Part shown: in pieces, positions 34,224 through 43,824 of the stretch
How the letters are laid out: each line of letters opens with the position of its first letter
Numbering within the stretch: position 1 is the stretch's first letter
Assembly (NCBI RefSeq): GCF_042678405.1
Contig: NZ_JBHTLI010000001.1
Coordinates: forward strand, 2,108,001-2,172,000
Length of the DNA stretch: 64,000 nt
Direction: 5' to 3'
Source of the DNA: Salegentibacter_A chungangensis
GTDB lineage: Bacteria; Bacteroidota; Bacteroidia; Flavobacteriales; Flavobacteriaceae
Notes under the pieces: model-generated
The model's database searches: none
What the model was told of the DNA's origin: nothing
What the model saw: the letters and a program-made list of their open reading frames with translations, nothing else
Position numbers and translations under genes: made by a program

Positions 34224-34256
34224 CAAATATAGCAAGATAAATTTGACTATTACAAA
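34224..34256 (-). promoter_or_regulatory. promoter of the ECF sigma gene
   Basis: Minus-strand TTTG (forward 34253-34256) and TATATTTG (forward 34224-34231) with a 21-base spacer match the Bacteroidota consensus. The predicted start near 34218 leaves a leader of about 100 bases that contains the hairpin. Confidence 0.7.
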
Positions 34257-34321
34257 TAAAACCTTAAGATTTTAACAATACTATAAGATTTTTTCCGCTT
34301 TATACACTGCTTCATATTAAG

Positions 34322-34329
34322 TACCTTTG
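34322..34329 (+). promoter_or_regulatory. -7 box of uvrA
   Basis: TACCTTTG is an exact TAnnTTTG match 18 bases before the uvrA ATG. No clear TTTG is seen at the usual distance. The rest of 34117-34347 is AT-rich leader and promoter space. Confidence 0.5.
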
Positions 34330-34347
34330 CATCCTTACTGAAGAATA

Positions 34348-37143
34348 ATGAGCATGAACACTGAGCTTGCAAAGGCAAATCCAAAGGAAAATATAATCAT
34401 ACAAGGTGCAAAACTGCACAATCTTAAAAATATAGATGTCATAATCCCCAGGAACAAGCTTGTGGTTATTACGGGGCTCTCCGGTTCCGGTAAATCCAGT
34501 CTTGCCTTCGATACTCTTTATGCCGAAGGGCAGCGACGCTATGTTGAAAGTCTCTCTTCTTATGCCCGCCAATTCCTTGGCCGGTTAAATAAGCCTAAGG
34601 TAGACTCTATAAAAGGAATAGCTCCTGCCATTGCCATAGAACAGAAGGTGAATTCTACCAATCCCAGGTCTACAGTAGGTACATCAACAGAGATCTATGA
34701 TTACCTGAAACTTCTTTTTGCAAGGATCGGAAAAACCTATTCTCCAGTATCAGGTAATGAGGTTAAAAAAGACACGGTTACCGATGTGATAAAGTTTATA
34801 AAGAACTTTCCTGAGCGCGAAAAACTATTGCTCCTCGCTCCTATCCATCTTGAAAAAGGCCGTTCCTTATCTGAAAAAATAAAAGTACTTGCCCAACAGG
34901 GTTATAGCCGGATAAAAGTTAAGGATGAAGTATTAAGAATTGATGAAGCCGATCTAAAAAAAGTAAAGGCTAAAGACACTTCCCTCGTGGTGGACCGGAT
35001 CATCACCAAAGACGAAGAGGACTTTTATAACCGTCTTGCTGATGCCGTTGAAGCGGCTTTCTTTGAGGGGAAAGGCGAACTATATATCGAAAAGCTCTCA
35101 GATAATGAGCAGCGTCACTTCAGCAATAAGTTTGAATTAGACGGTATAAACTTTCTGGAGCCTAACGTACACTTATTCAGTTTTAATAATCCCTACGGTG
35201 CCTGTCCCAAATGCGAGGGTTATGGCGATGTGATAGGGATAGATGAAGATCTTGTGATCCCGAATACAGGCCTTTCCATTTATGAAAATGCCATATTTCC
35301 CTGGAGAGGAGAAAGTATGAGCTGGTACAGAGATCAGCTGGTCAACAATTCGCATAAATTCGATTTTCCTATTCACAAACCCTATTTTGAACTTAGCGAG
35401 GAGCAAAAAAACCTGGTTTGGAACGGGAATCAATATTTTGAAGGAATCAACCAGTTTTTCGAATTTCTCGAAAGCAAGGCTTATAAGATCCAGAACAGGG
35501 TTATGCTGTCCCGCTACAGAGGAAAGACACGCTGTTCTGCCTGCAAAGGAAAAAGGCTAAGACCTGAAGCCGAATACGTAAAAATTAACGGATTAAGTAT
35601 TACTGATCTTGTAGAAAAGCCACTGGACAAGGTTCGGGAGTTCTTTCATTCTTTAGAACTTAATGAATATGATGCGAAAATAGCCAAACGCCTGCTCACC
35701 GAGATCAATAACAGGCTGGAATTCTTATCTAATGTAGGCCTGGATTATCTAAACCTGAACAGAAAAAGCAATAGTCTTTCCGGAGGGGAATCGCAGCGGA
35801 TTAACCTTGCCACCTCTTTAGGGAGCAGCCTAGTGGGATCTATGTACATCCTGGATGAACCCTCTATTGGGCTCCATCCAAAAGATACCGAAAGGCTGAT
35901 AGGTGTTCTTAAGCATCTTCGGGATCTTGGAAATACAGTAATTGTGGTGGAACACGATGAGGATATTATGAACGCCGCCGATGAAATAATTGATATTGGA
36001 CCTGAAGCCGGAACCAATGGTGGTGAGGTAGTTGCAACCGGAACCTTGAAGCAAATCCTCAAATCAGAATCCCTGACCGCAAAGTACCTGAATGGGAATA
36101 TGGAAATAAAAGTTCCTGAAAAGCGAAGAAAATCTAAAAAAGAAGTTACCGTTATCGGAGCGCGGGAAAACAACCTGAAGAATATAGATGTGAGCTTCCC
36201 TTTAGGTGTCTTTACAGCAATTACCGGTGTTTCCGGAAGTGGTAAAAGCACCCTGGTCAAGAAGATCCTCTACCCTGCAATTCAAAAGGAGATTGGAGGT
36301 TACGGAGAAAAGGCCGGGCAATTTACCAAAATTCAAGGCTCACTTAACGGGCTTGGAACAGTAGAGTTCGTGGACCAAAACCCTATTGGCCGTTCCTCAC
36401 GCTCAAACCCAGTTACTTACATCAAGGCCTATGATGATATACGTAATTTATTTGCTAACCAGAAACTGGCTAAAATAAGAGGCTACAAAGCAAAACACTT
36501 TTCCTTCAATGTTGATGGTGGCCGATGCGAAGTATGTAAAGGTGAGGGTGAAGTGACCATAGAAATGCAGTTTATGGCTGATGTGCACCTGGAATGCGAG
36601 GCCTGTAACGGTAAAAGGTTCAAGAAAGAAGTGCTGGAAGTTACTTTTGAAGATATGAACATCGATGATGTGTTGAATATGACCATCGATGATGCCACAG
36701 ATTTCTTCAGCAAACACGAGGAAAAGAAAATAGTAAGTAAACTTAAACCCTTAAGAGATGTAGGTCTTGGGTACGTTAAATTGGGGCAAAGCTCTTCCAC
36801 TCTTTCCGGCGGGGAGGCTCAGCGCATAAAACTCGCTTCCTTTCTTGTAAAGGGAAATACTAAAGAAAAAGCGCTTTTCATTTTTGATGAACCTACTACC
36901 GGACTTCATTTTCACGATATCAATAAACTGCTGAAATCTTTCAACGCGTTAATTGAGAAAGGACATTCGGTTGTGGTTATTGAACATAATATGGATCTGG
37001 TGAAATGCGCAGATCACGTGATCGACCTTGGGCGTGAAGGAGGTGAAAAAGGAGGGAATCTTGTGGCTGCAGGTACCCCTGAAGAGGTTGCCAATGATGA
37101 ACATTCTTATACAGCCAAATACCTCAAAGAAAAACTACACTGA
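34348..37143 (+). CDS. uvrA: excinuclease ABC subunit A
   Basis: A 931-residue damage sensor of nucleotide excision repair. It has two ABC ATPase modules: Walker A GLSGSGKSSLAFDTLYAEGQ near residue 48 and GVSGSGKSTLVKK near residue 635; signature LSGGESQRI and LSGGEAQRI; and Walker B ILDEPSIGLHP and FDEPTTGLH. Zinc-finger cysteines appear in CPKCEGYG, CSACKGK, CEVCKGEGE and CEACNGK. Length matches Bacteroidota UvrA. A second ATG two codons downstream (34354) is an alternative start. Confidence 0.98.
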   Translation: MSMNTELAKANPKENIIIQGAKLHNLKNIDVIIPRNKLVVITGLSGSGKSSLAFDTLYAEGQRRYVESLSSYARQFLGRLNKPKVDSIKGIAPAIAIEQKVNSTNPRSTVGTSTEIYDYLKLLFARIGKTYSPVSGNEVKKDTVTDVIKFIKNFPEREKLLLLAPIHLEKGRSLSEKIKVLAQQGYSRIKVKDEVLRIDEADLKKVKAKDTSLVVDRIITKDEEDFYNRLADAVEAAFFEGKGELYIEKLSDNEQRHFSNKFELDGINFLEPNVHLFSFNNPYGACPKCEGYGDVIGIDEDLVIPNTGLSIYENAIFPWRGESMSWYRDQLVNNSHKFDFPIHKPYFELSEEQKNLVWNGNQYFEGINQFFEFLESKAYKIQNRVMLSRYRGKTRCSACKGKRLRPEAEYVKINGLSITDLVEKPLDKVREFFHSLELNEYDAKIAKRLLTEINNRLEFLSNVGLDYLNLNRKSNSLSGGESQRINLATSLGSSLVGSMYILDEPSIGLHPKDTERLIGVLKHLRDLGNTVIVVEHDEDIMNAADEIIDIGPEAGTNGGEVVATGTLKQILKSESLTAKYLNGNMEIKVPEKRRKSKKEVTVIGARENNLKNIDVSFPLGVFTAITGVSGSGKSTLVKKILYPAIQKEIGGYGEKAGQFTKIQGSLNGLGTVEFVDQNPIGRSSRSNPVTYIKAYDDIRNLFANQKLAKIRGYKAKHFSFNVDGGRCEVCKGEGEVTIEMQFMADVHLECEACNGKRFKKEVLEVTFEDMNIDDVLNMTIDDATDFFSKHEEKKIVSKLKPLRDVGLGYVKLGQSSSTLSGGEAQRIKLASFLVKGNTKEKALFIFDEPTTGLHFHDINKLLKSFNALIEKGHSVVVIEHNMDLVKCADHVIDLGREGGEKGGNLVAAGTPEEVANDEHSYTAKYLKEKLH

Positions 37144-37222
37144 ATCTAAACCCTTGCTATTCAAAAACTTAATATGCCCCGGAAAGCCCTTCTACCCTCA
37201 GGAAACAGGATGATATAGTTTT

Positions 37223-37239
37223 TTGGCACAGCCTTTGTA
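37223..37239 (+). promoter_or_regulatory. sigma-54-like promoter before the Arg/Ser-rich gene
   Basis: TTGGCAC (37223-37229), five bases, then TTGTA (37235-37239) matches TGGCAC-N5-TTGC(A/T) with the exact GG-to-TG spacing and one mismatch (T for C at the -12 element). The expected start near 37249 would give a 40-base leader. No TAnnTTTG box is seen between 37144 and 37289. Use requires an RpoN in the genome, which I cannot check. Confidence 0.45.
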
Positions 37240-37289
37240 TTATTTTAGATGACTTTCCAAAAGTCCCCCCAGAACCTAAAATATATACA

Positions 37290-38522
37290 ATGAAAAATTT
37301 ATCCATTTTACTTGCCTTTCTATTCGCCGGAGTAGCAGCAAGTGCAACAGAACTTCCTGTAAACCCCAGAAATTCCTATGGAGACTCCTTTATTTTTGTA
37401 GAAGACGGAGTGGAATTCGCAATATATCCTAACGGAGAATTTGACTTTTACTATAACCCCGACTTCAGAAGAAGAAGTGTGGTAAACATATCTACTCCAA
37501 ATGTGAATATCAGTTATAACTCAGGTTACAATTATGAGACCTTTGTTCAGTATGACGATTATGGGGCGGTGATCCAAATTGAAACCGTTCCCGTATATTA
37601 TGATTACTACGGAAGAATAGTCCAGGCCGGAGATGTATTCATAGAATACAATCATTTCGGTAGAATATCGAGGATCGGGAACCTGTATGTTCACTATAAC
37701 AGGCATCATCATATAAGCCACTATAACGGCTTCATTAACCGCTATAACCGTAGATATATTCACAGACCCTGGCACCGCTATTATTCAAGGCCGAATGTAA
37801 ATGTAAGCATTGTATTCAACCGTCCTTACAGAGCCTATTATCAACCTCAGAGGATAAATTATAATACCTATGTGACCAATTACAATACTTATTATAAGCA
37901 CAGGAAACATCGTGATTTCTACCGTCCTAATCAAAAGGTAAGATCTTACAACCGTGGGCGAAGGGTGTCACATAAAAGAGATATCAGGAAAGTCAGCCAT
38001 CACAGGAGCTCCTCAAATGTTGCAGGAAACAGAAATAGCCGTGTAAACCAAAGAGATGATGTTAGAAGAGGTCGCTCCCCTAAGTATTCCGCTCAAGATG
38101 ATGCAAGAACCATTCAGCGAAGAAGCAGAAGCATCTCCAGCAGAAAGGAAAGCAATACGAACTCCCGCGGCAGGTCTGTAAAGCAATCGTCTCATAAAAA
38201 GAGAGGTACAGCTGTAAACAGGACAAGACAGCCGCGACAAATTAAAAGTACCCGTCAATCCAGGTCACAAAATAAAAATGTAAGAACCAGAAGCCGAATT
38301 TCGAGAGAAAAGGCATCGGTTAGAAAAATACAGATAAGCAGAAGCTCCGGAAACAGCAGAAGGCAAACAGCCCGAAGCTCGAGCAACAGAACTCCGAGAA
38401 AGGTTCAGGCTCAAAGCCGCACCTCTTCAAGAAGACAAAGTGCTTCGAAAGCCCGCAAAATTAGATCAAATTCTTCTTCAGGAAAACGAAGTTCGGCACG
38501 AAATATGAGACATAGAGGATAA
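37290..38522 (+). CDS. secreted Tyr/Asn-rich protein with long Arg/Ser-rich tail
   Basis: A 410-residue exported protein. A signal peptide (about 1-19, cleavage near ASAT) precedes a beta-repeat-like region at about 35-135, in which YDDYGAVIQIE, YDYYGRIVQAG, YNHFGRISRIG and YNRHHHISHYNG are four related Y-x2-G units. A Tyr/Asn/His/Arg-rich region (about 135-215) follows, then a low-complexity tail from about 215 to 410 made almost entirely of R, S, K, N, Q and T with no acidic clusters. The N-terminal part resembles a conserved flavobacterial envelope protein of unknown role, and the basic tail could bind nucleic acid or anionic polysaccharide. It stands alone behind the sigma-54-like site. 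Confidence 0.88.
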   Translation: MKNLSILLAFLFAGVAASATELPVNPRNSYGDSFIFVEDGVEFAIYPNGEFDFYYNPDFRRRSVVNISTPNVNISYNSGYNYETFVQYDDYGAVIQIETVPVYYDYYGRIVQAGDVFIEYNHFGRISRIGNLYVHYNRHHHISHYNGFINRYNRRYIHRPWHRYYSRPNVNVSIVFNRPYRAYYQPQRINYNTYVTNYNTYYKHRKHRDFYRPNQKVRSYNRGRRVSHKRDIRKVSHHRSSSNVAGNRNSRVNQRDDVRRGRSPKYSAQDDARTIQRRSRSISSRKESNTNSRGRSVKQSSHKKRGTAVNRTRQPRQIKSTRQSRSQNKNVRTRSRISREKASVRKIQISRSSGNSRRQTARSSSNRTPRKVQAQSRTSSRRQSASKARKIRSNSSSGKRSSARNMRHRG

Positions 38523-38557
38523 AAGATATCATAATTTAATTTTTTGGTTGGTTAGTT

Positions 38558-38604
38558 GGAAACCCCTTGGACATCGAGAGATGGCCGGGGGTTTCCCGTT
38601 TTTA
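38558..38604. terminator. hairpin between convergent genes
   Basis: GGAAACCCC (38558-38566) and GGGGTTTCC (38588-38596) pair across a 21-base loop, followed by CGTTTTT, between the Arg/Ser-rich gene (+) and the flippase (-). Confidence 0.65.
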
Positions 38605-38617
38605 GGAATGTCCTGGT

Positions 38618-40069
38618 CTACTTTAGAAAACGTCCTACAATAACACTTACCTCTTCAGAAAACCTAAATTTATAAGCAAGGAAAATAAATCCGGCACAAA
38701 TCATAGCCGACTTCAAAGCAATATTCAAAATGGGGTGAAACGGGAAATCCCAAAAGTAAAATCCAATACAAAAAACAGCTATGCTTAGAAGAATTTGCCA
38801 GGTCTTGCTGGTAAATGGATGCAGCCTGAACTTACGGTAAACCAGAAAGACCTTAAAAGTATTATATGAGCAAAAGGCTATAAAAGTAGCTATTGAGGCC
38901 CCTATGATCCCAAGCCAGGGAATAAATACCAGGTTGAGAAGAAAAGCCGTAATAGCCAGTAATACCCCAATTGCCAGAACAATCCGGTAATAATCTGAGT
39001 TGAAAAGAATACTATTATTATTACCCAAAAGATTATCGTAGAGTTTTATCAAAGAGATTAGCAAGACCACAAGGACACTAATTTCATACTCATCAGGGAT
39101 CATTTCATAGAGCTGTTCCAGGTTGGTTATGATAAGGGTGAAAATGACCCCGCTAACAACTAACAAATTTAAAGAGCTCTTCGTGTAAAGGTCTTTAAGG
39201 CTTTCCCTGTCCCCATTATTTAAATAACCCGCCGTCATAGGATTGGTGATTTGCTGCATCGCCTTAGAAGGCACCGAAATCACCGTAGCGATATAAACAG
39301 CAATTCCGTAAACGGCAACGTTTTCTATAGGAAGATAATATTCTATCATCACCTTATCCAGGTCTAACAATACCATAGCCACAGATGCCGCAATAAGGAT
39401 AAGGGAAGTATATTTAAGTACCACCTTATAATTCTCAGGAAATCTAAAACGTATTCTTGGGGTGTAAAGCATAAATGCATAGGCCCCCATCACAAGAGTC
39501 CTGAAAACAAAGACGGAGGCAACCCCATAAATAAACTGCGGAATACTAATCAGGTCAAGATAAACAGCCACGAGCAGCACACTGACACAGAACCTGTGAA
39601 AAACTTCTTTCATAAAGTTCCCCAGTACGCTTTTATAAAACACCTTGGTCCAGGAGAAGAACACTTCAAAATAGGCGGTTGCGGTTGCAATAACGAAGAT
39701 GAGCCAGATATAGGGCTGCACCAATTGGTTTTCATCAGAAAAATACTTCAGAAGAAGGTCATAACTTAAAAAGCCAATAAGTCCCAGAATCCCCGAAACG
39801 ATAAGTGGCAGAAAAAGTATCATATTCAACAGCTTATCCCGTTCTCCCCTTGTTTTATAGGAAGTATAGAACTTCACCAGGGTAGAGTTCACCCCGAAGG
39901 CCATAAAGGGCCAGATCAGGTTAGCTGCAGAGAGCAGAAAGCTAACGAGCCCATAGTATTGCTGTTCTAAAAAATAAGTGAACAGGAACAGCGTATTGAT
40001 CGCACCAATCCCAAATCCAAAATAGGTTGTGACAAGATTTTTAAACGACTGCTTTATGACTATCCCCAT
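38618..40069 (-). CDS. Wzx-type oligosaccharide flippase (MATE/MOP superfamily)
   Basis: A 483-residue polytopic protein with about 14 predicted helices, starting MGIVIKQSFKNLVTTYFGFGIGAINTL and typical of polysaccharide flippases of the MOP superfamily, which move lipid-linked glycans across the inner membrane. The glycan cannot be told from sequence. It begins four bases after the glycosyltransferase stop, so the two genes are translationally close and likely act in one glycan pathway. Confidence 0.9.
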   Translation of the reverse strand: MGIVIKQSFKNLVTTYFGFGIGAINTLFLFTYFLEQQYYGLVSFLLSAANLIWPFMAFGVNSTLVKFYTSYKTRGERDKLLNMILFLPLIVSGILGLIGFLSYDLLLKYFSDENQLVQPYIWLIFVIATATAYFEVFFSWTKVFYKSVLGNFMKEVFHRFCVSVLLVAVYLDLISIPQFIYGVASVFVFRTLVMGAYAFMLYTPRIRFRFPENYKVVLKYTSLILIAASVAMVLLDLDKVMIEYYLPIENVAVYGIAVYIATVISVPSKAMQQITNPMTAGYLNNGDRESLKDLYTKSSLNLLVVSGVIFTLIITNLEQLYEMIPDEYEISVLVVLLISLIKLYDNLLGNNNSILFNSDYYRIVLAIGVLLAITAFLLNLVFIPWLGIIGASIATFIAFCSYNTFKVFLVYRKFRLHPFTSKTWQILLSIAVFCIGFYFWDFPFHPILNIALKSAMICAGFIFLAYKFRFSEEVSVIVGRFLK

Positions 40070-40072
40070 CTT

Positions 40073-41359
40073 TTAGACCTCGCTTATAAGTTTAGCTAAT
40101 TTACCTGTGAGTTGTTTTCTGCTGTATTTTTCTATATTCTTAGAGTCGCACTGCAATTGTCCTTCTTTAAACAACTTATAAGAACCTAAAATTTCTTCTT
40201 TTAAGGATTTCTTCTCTTCATAACCAAACACCTTCCCAGCTTCAGTTTCCTTAAGGATGATTCCTGCATCCCAGTTAGGTGGCCCAATAGCTATTACAGG
40301 TCTTTTGGCTGCCAGGTATTCGAATATTTTCCCGGGAATAATTCCCTTGGTTTCTTCACTGTCTATCTCAATAAGCAGCAGAATTATACTGCTTCTTTGC
40401 ATTTTCAATGCTTCACGGTGACTTAAATACCCGTGCAATTTAAGATGATTATCCAGCCTGTATTTGTTTATACTTTCAATCACCTCTTCACTTACCGTTC
40501 CTGCAAGATCCAGTTGCAGATCCCTGGAGAAGTCTTTATTTTCCTGAACAAGTTCCGATAGGGCTTCCCACAAATTTTTTGGATTCCTTTCAGACAATAG
40601 AGAACCAATATGCGCAAGACTGAATTTTTTACCTGATTCAGATAGATCCTCCCCTGAAGTAATATCATAGCCGTTAGTGATAACTGTTACCGGTTTGTCT
40701 GTCTTGGATTGAAATTCTTCTTTAGTGGTAAAGCTAGTCGTGATTATCCTGTCGGCTTCATTCAGCACCTCTTTTTCAAGCTTGATATGCTTCTTTTGGG
40801 AAGCCTGTGAAAGTTTCAGTTTTTTATGATAACCAATATTGGTCCAGGGATCCCTGAAGTCAGCTATCCATTTTACATCAAGTTTCCGTTTCAGTTTAAG
40901 TCCTATAAGGTGAAGGCTATGCGGCGGACCCGTTGTAATCACAGTATCAATATTTTCCGTGTTCAGAAATTCTGTTAAGAATTTAACCGAAGGCCTGACC
41001 CAGAATTTCCGGGCATCGGGAATAAAGAAATTCCCCCTAACATAAAGCATAAGCCGCTGCACAAAGTTCTGCTTCTCTTCTTTGGCGATGATACCCGAGC
41101 TAATGGTTCTGGTCTGTTTTCGGGAAAATATACTGGCTAAAGCATAAGGCTCAAAAATAGGTTTTTTTATAAGCCTGATATCTTGCGGGACTTCATTCAG
41201 AAAGCTTTTATCGGTAATCGGGTAACTGGGGTTCTCTGGGATATATAAAACCGGTTCAACTCCAAAATCCCTGAGGTATTTAACGAATTTCAGCCAGCGC
41301 TGAACTCCCGGGCCACCCGCAGGAGGCCAGTAATATGTTATGATCAGGACTTTTTTCAT
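40073..41359 (-). CDS. GT4-type glycosyltransferase
   Basis: A 428-residue GT-B glycosyltransferase. The N-terminal YYWPPAGGPGVQRWLKF (about 9-25) is the acceptor-side glycine-rich loop of this family, and the C-terminal domain has IGSLLSERNPKNLWEAL and the donor-side EETKGIIPGKIFEYLAAKRPVIA motif (about 343-365), holding the conserved E-x7-E region. The sugar is unknown. It lies between YfhO (28 bases) and the flippase (4 bases). Confidence 0.92.
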   Translation of the reverse strand: MKKVLIITYYWPPAGGPGVQRWLKFVKYLRDFGVEPVLYIPENPSYPITDKSFLNEVPQDIRLIKKPIFEPYALASIFSRKQTRTISSGIIAKEEKQNFVQRLMLYVRGNFFIPDARKFWVRPSVKFLTEFLNTENIDTVITTGPPHSLHLIGLKLKRKLDVKWIADFRDPWTNIGYHKKLKLSQASQKKHIKLEKEVLNEADRIITTSFTTKEEFQSKTDKPVTVITNGYDITSGEDLSESGKKFSLAHIGSLLSERNPKNLWEALSELVQENKDFSRDLQLDLAGTVSEEVIESINKYRLDNHLKLHGYLSHREALKMQRSSIILLLIEIDSEETKGIIPGKIFEYLAAKRPVIAIGPPNWDAGIILKETEAGKVFGYEEKKSLKEEILGSYKLFKEGQLQCDSKNIEKYSRKQLTGKLAKLISEV

Positions 41360-41386
41360 TGATTGTTATTCCGGCTTATCAGGATA

Positions 41387-43798
41387 TTAATCCTTCTTAA
41401 AACCATAAAATATACCGCCCAGCATCGCCAAAACAAGAATTATACTGCTGGCAAGAGCAATTGCACTTCCGGTATTCACCACTTCGGGTTCAAACCTGAA
41501 ACTTATATGGTGCTCTCCTGCCGGTATATTCATAGCCCGTAATACATAATTGGCTCTAAGGTGATCTACGGGCTCTCCGTCAATATAAGCCTGCCATCCG
41601 GGCTGGTAATAAGTTTCTGAAAATACGGCGAATTGTGGTGCATCTGCCGATGTTCTATAAACCAACTCATTCGGCTGATGACTAATAAGCTCAATACTTG
41701 CCGAATGATCATAATTGAAATCTCCGGAAAAGTTTTCCCGGAACCTTTCATCTATAACTGCAATGTTTTTAAGATCTGTCTCCTTGAGCTCCAGAATTTC
41801 CTGGTTAGCTGAAGGCACCCACTTAACATCTTTAACAAACCACGCATTACCGTATGCATTGGGATTAACCTGGGCCTGCACTCCTTCTTCTCCCGGAACA
41901 ACAAAATACTTGGTGTTAAGCATACTTAGTATTTTCATATTATTCCTGGAAATGTAAAAGTCATACAGGTCCTGAATTCTTCCAGGTTTGGCAGCGTGAT
42001 ATCCACCAATGGAATTATGGAAATAAGAGGTTCTTCCGGTATTGAACGGACTTCCGGAAACGTCAAAAACACGATATCTTGTGGTATCCTGCAGGATCTG
42101 GGCATCAGCCTCGTTCATCTGAAATGGTTTCTCCATTTCTCTTGCCTTTACAAAATCGTCGTTATTCACATATCTTTTGTCCACTCCAACCAGATCTACT
42201 ACAAACAAAACGGCAAAGCCGAGTATCACCAATTTCTTCGAAATGAATTTTTGCAAATACACCCAGATAAGCGCAACAGAAAGGATTACAAAAACCAGCG
42301 ACCTTATGGTATCTGCAGTAAAAATCGCCTTTCTGTCTTCCTTAAGGGCTCTCACAAAATCGATACCCAGTTGTTGTATCAAATTAGAGTCTGAAGCCCC
42401 GCTGAAATCGAATAAAACCGATTTAAAAAGCAGGAATATCATCAATAAACCGCCCGTAATTATTGCCGAATACCGGAGAGCGTATTGTTTTGCTTTAAGA
42501 TCGACCTTAGGATTGAATAATTTAGACAAACCAAATACGGCCATAAGCGGAACACATAATTCAATAATGATCTGTATGGAAGAAACGGCCCGGAACTTAT
42601 TGTATAGAGGCACATAATCGATAAAAAACTCCGTCAAAAACCCGAAATTCCTTCCCCAGGAAAGCAATAAAGCCAGAATGCTTCCGCCAATGATCCACCA
42701 TTTCAATCTCCCGCGGACAAGGAACAGGGCGAAAACAAATAAAAAGATCACCGCAGCTCCAATGTATGCAGGTGCTCCAACGTATGGTTGATCTCCCCAA
42801 TAGGTAGGCGCGCCTTCAGCAAAGTTTTTTGCCTGTACTGGAGATGCTCCAAGATTAAGCAGCTCTTTATAAACCTCAGAATCCTCTCCAACATCTTCAG
42901 AACTTGAGCCACCCATAAAACGGGGAATAAGTAAATTAAAGGTTTCAGCGATCCCGTAACTGTATTCGGTGATGTATTTATAAGTAAGTCCGCTATCAGG
43001 TTTATCTGAACCTTCAGGGGTGATGGTAAGCCCGGTATCTCCTCTGGTACTATGTGCTGCATATTCCTGTGTTGCCAGTAAGTTAGTCGCATTGGCGCCT
43101 ATAGCAAGTATAACTGCCACCACCATAATACCCAAGGCCTTGAAGTATTCCGGTATGGTTTTCCTTCGGTAAGCGTCCACCAGATATGCAATTCCAAGTA
43201 CTATAACCAGCAACAGCAGATAATAGGTCATTTGAAAATGGTTCGCTCCTATCTCTAGGGCCATCGAAAAGGCAAGCAGTAAAAACCCGCCCCAATATTT
43301 CTGGCGAAATGTCAGGATAATACCTCCAAGAACCATTGGCATATAAGCTATGGCGTGGGCCTTGGAATTATGCCCAACCCCGAGAATTATTATGAGATAG
43401 GTTGAAAACCCGAAGGCCAAAGCTCCCAGGAAAGCAAGCCTGTAATCCAGCTTTAGGCACATTAATAAGATATAAAATCCAATAAAATAAAGGAACAGAT
43501 AATCTGCAGGACGTGGCAGGAACCTAAGGACCTTATCCAGTTTGTTCACATAATTATGAGGGTAATGAGCACCAAGCTGGTAGGTAGGCATTCCCCCGAA
43601 GGCTGCATCGGTCCAGAAGGTCTCTTTCCCGGTTTGCTCCCGGAAATCATTCTGTTGCTTAGCCATCCCGATATACTGTACAATATCGCTTTGGAAGATC
43701 TTTTTACCCTGAAGTACAGGGCTGAAATAGAATAAGGAAATAATTATGAAGCCCGCTAAAACAAATAAATGGGGAAGTAAATGCCTGTATTTAGCCAT
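41387..43798 (-). CDS. YfhO family membrane protein (putative glycosyltransferase-like)
   Basis: An 803-residue polytopic protein with about 12 to 13 helices through residue 550, a soluble extracytoplasmic part (about 555-770) and a final helix (about 776-798). YfhO proteins share the GT-C fold, and in Gram-positives a member adds sugars to teichoic acids, so a glycan-decorating role is a fair guess. N-terminal loop residues D-FWTDAAFGGMPTYQ (about 61-74) are conserved in this family. It heads the flippase/glycosyltransferase run, 26 bases after DUF4834. Confidence 0.88.
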   Translation of the reverse strand: MAKYRHLLPHLFVLAGFIIISLFYFSPVLQGKKIFQSDIVQYIGMAKQQNDFREQTGKETFWTDAAFGGMPTYQLGAHYPHNYVNKLDKVLRFLPRPADYLFLYFIGFYILLMCLKLDYRLAFLGALAFGFSTYLIIILGVGHNSKAHAIAYMPMVLGGIILTFRQKYWGGFLLLAFSMALEIGANHFQMTYYLLLLVIVLGIAYLVDAYRRKTIPEYFKALGIMVVAVILAIGANATNLLATQEYAAHSTRGDTGLTITPEGSDKPDSGLTYKYITEYSYGIAETFNLLIPRFMGGSSSEDVGEDSEVYKELLNLGASPVQAKNFAEGAPTYWGDQPYVGAPAYIGAAVIFLFVFALFLVRGRLKWWIIGGSILALLLSWGRNFGFLTEFFIDYVPLYNKFRAVSSIQIIIELCVPLMAVFGLSKLFNPKVDLKAKQYALRYSAIITGGLLMIFLLFKSVLFDFSGASDSNLIQQLGIDFVRALKEDRKAIFTADTIRSLVFVILSVALIWVYLQKFISKKLVILGFAVLFVVDLVGVDKRYVNNDDFVKAREMEKPFQMNEADAQILQDTTRYRVFDVSGSPFNTGRTSYFHNSIGGYHAAKPGRIQDLYDFYISRNNMKILSMLNTKYFVVPGEEGVQAQVNPNAYGNAWFVKDVKWVPSANQEILELKETDLKNIAVIDERFRENFSGDFNYDHSASIELISHQPNELVYRTSADAPQFAVFSETYYQPGWQAYIDGEPVDHLRANYVLRAMNIPAGEHHISFRFEPEVVNTGSAIALASSIILVLAMLGGIFYGFKKD

Positions 43799-43824
43799 TA
43801 AAAAGGATTTTATTACGACCGAAA

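Noticed and set aside
41440..41520. tRNA-like GGGTTCAAACC stretch
   Set aside because: It lies inside the YfhO coding region and no cloverleaf surrounds it.
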